Source: CAVTND01 sp963735955 (lineage in GTDB: Bacteria > Pseudomonadota > Gammaproteobacteria > Burkholderiales > Burkholderiaceae_F). Taken from it: 64,000 nucleotides of DNA. The notes under the pieces were generated by a model. That model saw only the letters and a list, made by a program, of their open reading frames with translations. It did no database searches and had not been told where the DNA came from. A program made the translations under genes and the position numbers. Positions 58,126-64,000 of this stretch are shown piece after piece (within the stretch, counting starts at the first letter, position 1; each line of letters starts with the position of its first letter). The stretch spans positions 1-64,000 of the forward strand of contig CAVTND010000025.1 of assembly GCA_963735955.1 (NCBI GenBank), given 5' to 3'.

Positions 58126-58434
58126 ATGGCTACTGCACGTCGTTCGGATGTGGTTGCAATTGGAACGTTGTCGAAGTCGATCAGCAAGGCAGTTGCTCTC
58201 GCTGCGAAGCGCCATGATGTCGTCTTTGGCCCGGACAATCTGATCGTCAACTGGGAAATCCTTGGCCGCATCCTGCGCGAGATGAACCTTGCCGGCCGCG
58301 ACACGCGGCTCGACGTCGCGACGACAGTGCTGAAGAACATTCCGGGCGCGCGGGGCCAGCCGGTGGTGACCCGGTTCGGCAAGGACATCCTGGTCGGTTA
58401 CATCGAGCGCGTCGGCAATCAGGTTCGGTTCTAG
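58126..58434 (+). CDS. Hypothetical 102-residue protein
   Basis: GAGAGGGAGA lies a few bases before the ATG at 58126, which decides the start. The protein begins MATARRSDVVAIGTLSKSIS and contains DNLIVNWEILGRILREMNLA and TVLKNIPGARGQPVVTRFGK. It is small and basic with no signal or membrane helix. I do not recognise a family. It is eight bases upstream of the Cys-rich gene and probably expressed with it. Upstream (57948-58125) lies a divergent promoter zone shared with livH. Confidence 0.7.
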   Translation: MATARRSDVVAIGTLSKSISKAVALAAKRHDVVFGPDNLIVNWEILGRILREMNLAGRDTRLDVATTVLKNIPGARGQPVVTRFGKDILVGYIERVGNQVRF

Positions 58435-58442
58435 GTTCCACC

Positions 58443-58889
58443 ATGCCCGCAGGCTTGACTGAAGGCCCGGGTACAGGCCGTGGCTACGACTGTCCGAGCG
58501 CTCAGCCCGACATGGAGGGCGCTCGGCCGTTCGGAGTTATTTCCGGAACGGTCGGGGAAACACGCATCGCGTTCTTCAAGAAGTCGGCGCTCGATGGATT
58601 CGACTGGCGGGACCAGTTCTCGACGACTGACGCGACACGGGTCTTTCGATTCGGCGCGCGTTGCGAGGAGCATCGGTGCAGCCACTTCAACGGCTCAACG
58701 TGTTCGCTGGGTGCGCGCGTCAAGGAAGGGCTCCCCGCCGTGGTCGATGCTCTGCCAAGCTGTTTGATCCGGCCGAAATGTCGCTGGTACGCCGAACAGG
58801 GCGGCGAAGTCTGCCTGCGGTGCCCTCAGGTCGTCACGATGATTCCGCAAGCAGAATCGACGCTCAACGCCGTCGCCGCCGTGCGGTGA
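58443..58889 (+). CDS. Cysteine-rich conserved protein
   Basis: The 148-residue protein has YDCPSAQPDMEGARPFGV, then CEEHRCSHFNGSTCSLG, then CLIRPKCRWYAEQGGEVC and LRCPQVVTM. About eight Cys in these spaced groups suggest a metal or iron-sulfur site. Similar proteins occur in proteobacteria and cyanobacteria, sometimes labelled nitrogen-fixation proteins without proof. It follows the 102-residue gene by eight bases. I do not assign a function. Confidence 0.7.
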   Translation: MPAGLTEGPGTGRGYDCPSAQPDMEGARPFGVISGTVGETRIAFFKKSALDGFDWRDQFSTTDATRVFRFGARCEEHRCSHFNGSTCSLGARVKEGLPAVVDALPSCLIRPKCRWYAEQGGEVCLRCPQVVTMIPQAESTLNAVAAVR

Positions 58890-58908
58890 GTCCGCCGCGA
58901 ATCGCAGC

Positions 58909-59430
58909 TTATTTCTTTGCTGCCGGCGCTGCCGCCGGTGGCGGTGCGGGTGGAGCAATGGGCGCGTCCGCATTCCAGGTATCGCGGATGTAGAGCCACT
59001 TTCCGTCCTTCTTGCGAGAGACCGAGAGAAACTTGCCGGTCTCGACGACGGCGCCCTTCACGGTGACTTTATACGTACCTGATTCCCAACCCATGGCGCC
59101 TGAGACACCGACATCGGTTTTGGGATCGACAACAAAGACCGCACCGGCGGCTTTCGAGGCAGCGATGTCCTTGGTGAAAAATTCCAGAATCGCCGCCCGT
59201 CCGCGGACGCCCGCCGCGCCCGGTGGCAGTAGAAGAGCGTCTTCGGCGTACTGCGCGGCCACCGCTTTCGCGTCTCCACCGTTGTACGCCTTCTCCCAGC
59301 TTGCGGTTTGTGCGCGGATGGCAGCCTCATCCGCACTCGCCGCTGAGGCGGCGTGCGCAAGACTCACCATAGCGCTCACCAATGCGACGATTCCAGCAGT
59401 ACGCCACGACGACTTCTTGTATCGATTCAT
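58909..59430 (-). CDS. Secreted SnoaL/DUF4440-like protein
   Basis: The 173-residue protein has a signal peptide (GIVALVSAMVSLAHAASA). A cone-shaped NTF2-like domain follows (IRAQTASWEKAYNGGDAKAV, then QYAEDALLLPPGAAGVRG and TGKFLSVSRKKDGKWLYIRD). It ends with an Ala/Pro-rich tail. Members bind small molecules or act as isomerases; here nothing decides. It shares a strand with the transporter genes. Confidence 0.8.
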   Translation of the reverse strand: MNRYKKSSWRTAGIVALVSAMVSLAHAASAASADEAAIRAQTASWEKAYNGGDAKAVAAQYAEDALLLPPGAAGVRGRAAILEFFTKDIAASKAAGAVFVVDPKTDVGVSGAMGWESGTYKVTVKGAVVETGKFLSVSRKKDGKWLYIRDTWNADAPIAPPAPPPAAAPAAKK

Positions 59431-59495
59431 TCACACTTCCCCGTTGAGTTTTGATTTGACAGTAGCCCGGACCGCGTCGCCAAGCGCCTCCGATC

Positions 59496-60647
59496 CTACT
59501 TCTGCAGCACCCAGGTGCCGTCCTTGATCTGAACCATGACGGCAGCGCGCTGATCGAGGCCGAGGTGATCCTTCGGGCTCATGTTGAAGATGCCATGCGC
59601 ACCGGCCGCGTTCTGCACGCCTTCCAGCGCGTCACGCAAGGCAGCGCGGAACTCCTTCGTGCCCGGCTGGCCCTTCTTCAGGGCGATCGGAATCGCGACC
59701 TGAAGCAGCACGGCAGTGTCCCAGGCGTGCGCGCCGAAGGTCGAGACGCTGCCCTTGCCGTGCACCGCCTCATAGGCAGCGATATACGCCAGCGCGCTCT
59801 TCTTGACCGGGTGGTCATTCGGCAGTTGCGCGGCAACCAGGACCGGTCCGGCCGGCAGGAAGGTACCTTCGCAGTCCTTGCCGCAGACGCGCAGGAAGTC
59901 GTTGTTGGCCACGCCATGGGTCTGATAGATCTTGCCGGCGTAACCGCGCTCCTTCAGCGTCTTTTGGGGCAAGGCAGCCGGCGTGCCGGCGCCGGCGATC
60001 AGAATGGCATCGGGCTTGGCCGCCATCAGCTTCAGCACCTGTCCTGTGACCGAAGTGTCATTGCGCTGGAAACGCTCGTTGGCGACGATCTTCAGTCCGC
60101 GCGTTTCGGCAATCTTGCTGAACTCGCTCCACCATCCTTCGCCGTAGGCGTCGGCAAAGCCGATGAAGCCGACGGTCTTGATGCCCTGGTCAAGCATGTG
60201 GCCGACGATGACGAGCGCCATCTGCTGGTCGTTCTGCGGTGTCTTGAACACCCAGCGTTTCTTGGCGTCGACCGGCTCGATGATGCGGGCCGAGGCAGCC
60301 ATCGCGATCATCGGTGTTTCGCTTTCGGCCACGACATCGATCATCGCCAGCGAGTTCGGGGTTATGGTCGAACCCACGATGACATCGACCTTGTCTTCGG
60401 AGATCAGCTTGCGGGTGTTCTTGACCGCGGTCGTCGTATCCGATGCGTCATCGAGCACGATGAACACCACCTTGCGCCCGCCGATTGTCTGAGGCAACAG
60501 GGGGAAGGTGTTGCGTTCCGGGATGCCGAGCGAGGCGGCCGGCCCGGTGGCCGACACCGTAACCCCGACCTTGACGTTCTGCGCAAGTGCCACACCGGCG
60601 CACAGTACGGCTGCGGCCGTGGCAAGAATCTTCATGGCGTGTTTCAT
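59496..60647 (-). CDS. Branched-chain amino acid-type ABC substrate-binding protein
   Basis: The 383-residue periplasmic protein has a signal ending AGVALAQ, then KVGVTVSATGPAASLGIPER and VIVGSTITPNSLAMIDVVAE, with the family hinge GFIGFADAYGEGWWSEFSKI. The ATG at 60647 has GAGGAGA upstream. It would deliver the substrate to LivH/LivMG, whose genes lie about 1.5 kb downstream on the same strand. The thiolase and paa genes upstream hint at aromatic acids as substrate, which is inference. Confidence 0.9.
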   Translation of the reverse strand: MKHAMKILATAAAVLCAGVALAQNVKVGVTVSATGPAASLGIPERNTFPLLPQTIGGRKVVFIVLDDASDTTTAVKNTRKLISEDKVDVIVGSTITPNSLAMIDVVAESETPMIAMAASARIIEPVDAKKRWVFKTPQNDQQMALVIVGHMLDQGIKTVGFIGFADAYGEGWWSEFSKIAETRGLKIVANERFQRNDTSVTGQVLKLMAAKPDAILIAGAGTPAALPQKTLKERGYAGKIYQTHGVANNDFLRVCGKDCEGTFLPAGPVLVAAQLPNDHPVKKSALAYIAAYEAVHGKGSVSTFGAHAWDTAVLLQVAIPIALKKGQPGTKEFRAALRDALEGVQNAAGAHGIFNMSPKDHLGLDQRAAVMVQIKDGTWVLQK

Positions 60648-60723
60648 CTGTCTCCTCGTTTCTGTCATTTGACGTGCGCTTGGTGCGTCCCACCCTGGAA
60701 TCGGCAGGCGCATCAGACCAAAT

Positions 60724-61923
60724 TCAGACCCGTTCAACAAGCAGGGCAATCCCCTGCCCGACCCCGATGCACATGGTGGCGAGCGCATAGCGACCATCGA
60801 CCTGCTTCAGTTGGCGCGCCGCTGTCAGCGCGATCCGCGCACCCGAAGCGCCCAGCGGATGCCCAAGCGCAATGGCGCCGCCGTTCGGATTGACCTGCGC
60901 GGCGTCATCCGGCAGGCCAAGCCGGCGCGTCACTGCGAGGGCCTGGGCCGCAAAAGCCTCGTTCAGTTCGATGACGTCGATATCGCTGATCTTCAGTTGA
61001 TGCCGTGCGAGCAATTTCTGAACCGCCGGCGCCGGTCCGATTCCCATGATGCGCGGCGGCACCCCGGCCGTGGCCGCGCCTGCGATGCGGGCGATCGGTG
61101 TCAGCCCGTACCTGCCGGCCGCATGTCCGTTGGCGATCAGAAGCGCCACCGCGCCGTCGTTGATGCCCGAGGCGTTGCCTGCGGTCACCGTGCCATCGGG
61201 CCTCACCACAGGCTTGAGTTTCGCCAGGGCTTCGAGCGTGGTCGCACGCGGATGCTCATCGACCGCAATAACGGTGTCGCCCTTCTTTCCGGACAGGGTC
61301 ACGGCAACGATCTCACCGACGAAGTAGCCATGCGCCTGCGCCGCCGCGCAGCGCGACTGCGAACGCAGTGCAAAGGCGTCCTGGTCGGCGCGCGCAATGC
61401 CGAATTCGGCGGCAACGTTTTCTGCTGTTTCTGGCATCGAGTCGATTCCGAACTCGGCATTGAGCCGGGCGTTGACGAAGCGCCAGCCGAGCGTGGTGTC
61501 ATAGACTGCATTGCCGCGCGAGTACGCCGAGTCGGCCTTGGGCATCACGAAGGGCGCGCGTGTCATGCCCTCGACGCCGCCCGCAATCATCAGTTCCGCT
61601 TCGCCGGCGGCAATGGCCCGTGCGCAGATTGCCAGCGCATCGAGGCTGGAGCCGCAAAGACGATTGACCGTGGCTGCGGGCACTGAGTCCGGCAGTCCCG
61701 CCAGCAGCACTGCCATGCGGGCAACGTTCCGGTTGTCTTCACCCGCCTGATTGGCGCAGCCGAAGTACACATCGTCGACCGCGGCCCAATCGAGACTCGA
61801 ATGGCGGGCGATCAGCGCCTTCAGTGGAAGCGCAGCCAGGTCATCTGTGCGCACTCCGGCGAGGGCTCCGCCATAGCGGCCAATCGGAGTGCGCAGGCCA
61901 TCGCAGAGAAAGACTTCGTTCAT
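60724..61923 (-). CDS. 3-oxoadipyl-CoA thiolase (PcaF/PaaJ type)
   Basis: The 399-residue thiolase begins MNEVFLCDGLRTPIGRYGGA, with the active Cys in TVNRLCGSSLDALAICA, GGVEGMTRAPFVMPKA, and NPNGGAIALGHPLGASGAR; the last Cys is in ATMCIGVGQGIALL. The DGLRTPIGRYGGAL start and the VEGMTRAPFVMPK tract are typical of PcaF/PaaJ, which splits 3-oxoadipyl-CoA into acetyl-CoA and succinyl-CoA. It overlaps the TetR stop by four bases. The paa neighbours favour the PaaJ role. Confidence 0.9.
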   Translation of the reverse strand: MNEVFLCDGLRTPIGRYGGALAGVRTDDLAALPLKALIARHSSLDWAAVDDVYFGCANQAGEDNRNVARMAVLLAGLPDSVPAATVNRLCGSSLDALAICARAIAAGEAELMIAGGVEGMTRAPFVMPKADSAYSRGNAVYDTTLGWRFVNARLNAEFGIDSMPETAENVAAEFGIARADQDAFALRSQSRCAAAQAHGYFVGEIVAVTLSGKKGDTVIAVDEHPRATTLEALAKLKPVVRPDGTVTAGNASGINDGAVALLIANGHAAGRYGLTPIARIAGAATAGVPPRIMGIGPAPAVQKLLARHQLKISDIDVIELNEAFAAQALAVTRRLGLPDDAAQVNPNGGAIALGHPLGASGARIALTAARQLKQVDGRYALATMCIGVGQGIALLVERV

Positions 61924-62586
61924 GCGCTCGCCTTCATTGAACCAGCAGTCCGGGCGGTCCGTGCCGGCCGAGCTTTCCTGAAATGGTTCGGCGCCCGCAC
62001 GCGGCCGACTCCGCCGAGAAACAGATCCGCCACCACCGGCGCCATGTCTGCGTAGCTCAGCGGTCCCTGTTCCTTGAACCAGGTGAAGGTCCAGTTGATC
62101 ATGCCGAACAGGATCATCGTCAGGGGCTTGACCATGCTCGCGCGATCGATTCCAGGTGCCAGCCGCGCGATCACATCGGCAAATCCCTGCACTACACGTC
62201 GCTCACGGGCCCGGACGCGCGTCCTGTGAGTCCGGCCCAGATACTTGACGTCCTGCACCAGCACGCGATGGCGAGCCGCTGAATGCTCATACTCGGCCAT
62301 GAAGGCCTCGATCAGGCGGCGCAGCTGGGCCGCCGCCGGCAAGGCGCTCGGCGGTGACCTCGTCGACGATCGAGTTCAGCCCTTCGACGTAGCTCTCCGC
62401 GATATCCGCGAGCAGATGCTCCTTGTCGCGGTAGTAGTGGTACATCAGCGCCTTCGACACACCGCAGGCGCGGGCGAGATCGGCGACCGATGCGGAGGCA
62501 TAGCCCCGGTCGGCGAACAGCTGGGTGGCCGCATCGCGGATCGCCGCGCGCTGCGATTCGAAACTTGCTGCCTTCGAGCGGGCCAC
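61920..62586 (-). CDS. TetR family regulator of the paa genes, one frameshift
   Basis: The N-terminal HTH reads FESQRAAIRDAATQLFADRG, then ASVADLARACGVSKALMYHY. Near 62334 removal of one G heals the frame to ERLAGGAQLRRLIEAF. The C-terminal part continues with TMILFGMINWTFTWFKEQGP and ends in a basic tail. Joined length is about 222 residues. It is between paaE and the thiolase gene on the same strand, so it is a likely local regulator (PaaR-like). Confidence 0.85.
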
Positions 62587-62590
62587 CTGG

Positions 62591-63656
62591 TCACCTCTGG
62601 TCGTAGGAAATGACGACCCGCTCAGTCAGCGGGTACGCCTGGCAGGTCAGGATGAAACCCTGCGCGACTTCGTGCGGCTCGAGCGCGTAGTTCTTCGCCA
62701 TCCGGACCTCGCCTTCGAGCAGCCTGGCGCGGCAGGTACTGCACATGCCGCCCTTGCAGGAAAACGGCAGATCGAGACCGGCAGCCCGGCCCGCGTCGAG
62801 GATCGAATGCTGGCCACGATGAAAATCGACGTCGCGCCGAACCCCGTCGAGCACCAGGCTCAGGCGGGCTTCGGCGGCCTCGGTGTCATCGACAACCGCG
62901 GCCGCGGCTCCCGGCACACCAAAGCGCTCGACATGCACATGCGCAGGCTCCATGCCGAGATCGATCAACGCGAGCTCGACCTCGTCGATCATCGTCGACG
63001 GCCCGCAGATGAAGGCCTCGTCGATTGTTTCGACCGGAATCAGGATAGCCAGCAGCGCGCGCACCTTGTCGCGATCGATGCGGCCGTTGAACATTTCCAC
63101 GTCCTGTTCCTCGCGCGAGAACACGTTGATCAGGGCAAAGCGCGCCAGATAGCGATCCTTGAGGTCCTCGAGTGTCTCGTGAAACATCACACCGGCCTGG
63201 CGACGATTGCCGTAGACCAGGGTGAAGCGCGAGTGCGGTTCGCGCGCTCAGGGTGGTGCGGATCAGCGACAGCACCGGCGTGATCCCGCTGCCGGCGACG
63301 AAGGCCAGGTAGTGCTTGGCATTCCCGGCAGCGAGCGGTGTGTGAAAGCCTCCTTCGGGCGTCATGACGTCGATCACGTCGCCCGCTTTCAGCGCCTCGT
63401 TGACCCAGATCGAGAACCGCCCGCCCGGTACTTTCTTCACCGCGACTCGCAGCTCTCCATCGTCCACGCCTGAGCAGATCGAATACGAACGCCGCAGTTC
63501 TTCGCCTTCCAGGTTCACGCGCAGGCCAAGGTGCTGACCCTGGACAAAGCGATATTCCGAGGCGAGCGTCGGCGGCACGGCGAACGCCATGCTGACGCAG
63601 TCCGGGGTTTCGCGCCGGACATCGGCGATACGCAAGGAATGGAACTTCGGTGTCAT
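62591..63656 (-). CDS. paaE: Phenylacetyl-CoA epoxidase reductase subunit PaaE, one frameshift
   Basis: PaaE passes electrons from NADPH to the PaaABC oxygenase. It begins MTPKFHSLRIADVRRETPDC and has the flavin motif RRSYSICSG and the NADPH motif AFVAGSGITPVLSLIRTTL. The C-terminal ferredoxin domain has FSCKGGMCSTCRARL and a last Cys in LTCQAYPL. Near 63248 one extra base breaks the frame. Joined length is about 355 residues, near the family's 356-360. It lies four bases after paaD. Confidence 0.92.
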
Positions 63657-63660
63657 GCGA

Positions 63661-64000
63661 TCACAGCGGCTTGAAGTATTCGAAGGGTTCGCGGCAAGCA
63701 CGGCAGCGGTACAGGGCCTTGCATGGCGTAGCGCCGAACTGCGACAGTCGTTCGGTGTCATGGCTGCCACAGCGCGGGCAATCGATGCGCGGCCGTTCGT
63801 TGCGCGAAATGAAGCTCATCGTCTGCTCGCCTTCAGCCGGCGGCGCACCGGGCGGGGCGATGCCATAGTCACGCAGGCGAGCGCGGGCACGGGCATCGAT
63901 CCAGTCGGTCGTCCAGGGCGGCGCCAGCTGTGTTTTCACCGTCACCGACGACGCGCCTGCTGCGGTCAGTGCAGCGCGTATCGATCGCTCGATCATCTCG
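63661..64000 (-). CDS. paaD: Phenylacetyl-CoA epoxidase subunit PaaD (N-terminus beyond window)
   Basis: The visible 113 residues include RAALTAAGASSVTVKTQLAP and PPWTTDWIDARARARLRDYG, as in PaaD/SufT-like (DUF59) proteins. They end with a zinc-ribbon-like part, DCPRCGSHDTERLSQFG and CRACREPFEYFK. PaaD helps to mature the PaaABC complex. The gene continues to the right of base 64000; paaABC probably lie there. paaE follows four bases downstream. Confidence 0.92.
   Translation of the reverse strand, partial: EMIERSIRAALTAAGASSVTVKTQLAPPWTTDWIDARARARLRDYGIAPPGAPPAEGEQTMSFISRNERPRIDCPRCGSHDTERLSQFGATPCKALYRCRACREPFEYFKPL

Overview
The window is GC-rich bacterial DNA, most likely from a betaproteobacterium of the Burkholderiales or a close relative. 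Three things point there: the block recA-recX-DUF2889-sucC-sucD-terC, the neighbouring thiG-trmB pair, and two intergenic palindromic elements built on CCCCC/GGGGG arms (501-540 and 48451-48501) of a kind common in that order. No genus can be named from the sequence alone. Genes are dense and mostly on the minus strand.

Layout. 1-6.6 kb (minus): recA with a promoter carrying two LexA-type boxes, recX, a DUF2889 gene, sucCD, a TerC-family membrane protein, a PP2C phosphatase and an FHA protein cut by the window edge. 6.8-10.6 kb (minus): a sulfatase, a double thioredoxin-like protein and a membrane DUF1330-like protein. 10.8-13.1 kb (plus): a two-component pair. 13.2-19.9 kb: tRNA-Lys, a 2OG-Fe(II) oxygenase, succinate-semialdehyde dehydrogenase, a CDGSH protein, a Kef antiporter with its KefF-like partner, and PPK2. 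19.9-31.8 kb: kup, tRNA-Gly, thiS, OsmC, then thiG-trmB. Between thiS/OsmC and thiG lie a SulP-STAS-cNMP transporter, a PEP-CTERM protein, an adenylate cyclase/NB-ARC/TPR protein and a CpdA-like phosphodiesterase. 31.8-33.4 kb: a RuBisCO-like protein with a cupin. 33.7-37 kb: a Ycf46-like AAA ATPase, a membrane protein whose gene holds a 275-bp inverted-repeat element, and uppP. 37-46.5 kb: a PAS/Hpt protein, a MacAB-like exporter, YceH, and a second HlyD/ABC-2 exporter. 46.6-48.7 kb: thiC behind a TPP riboswitch and a possible leader ORF. 48.7-53.3 kb: an Hcp-like protein behind a 1339-residue DUF4062-NTPase-WD40 protein. 54.3-60.6 kb: a branched-chain amino-acid-type ABC transporter with a fused LivM-LivG. 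60.7-64 kb: phenylacetate-pathway genes.

Many genes are split by frameshifts, concentrated at 12-20 kb and 27.4-28.8 kb. At all nine breaks I resolved base by base, removing a single base restores the family reading frame. I therefore treat these genes as probably intact in the organism and list each one whole, with the breaks noted.

Most interesting: (1) the DUF4062-NTPase-WD40 receptor-like protein, whose WD40 repeats are nearly identical except at a few positions, followed closely by an orphan Hcp; (2) the inverted-repeat element sitting inside a coding frame at 35.3-35.5 kb; (3) a cAMP make/break/sense gene group; (4) a RuBisCO-like protein next to a cupin; (5) the thiC leader, with a riboswitch, a hairpin covering a ribosome site, and a small overlapping ORF.
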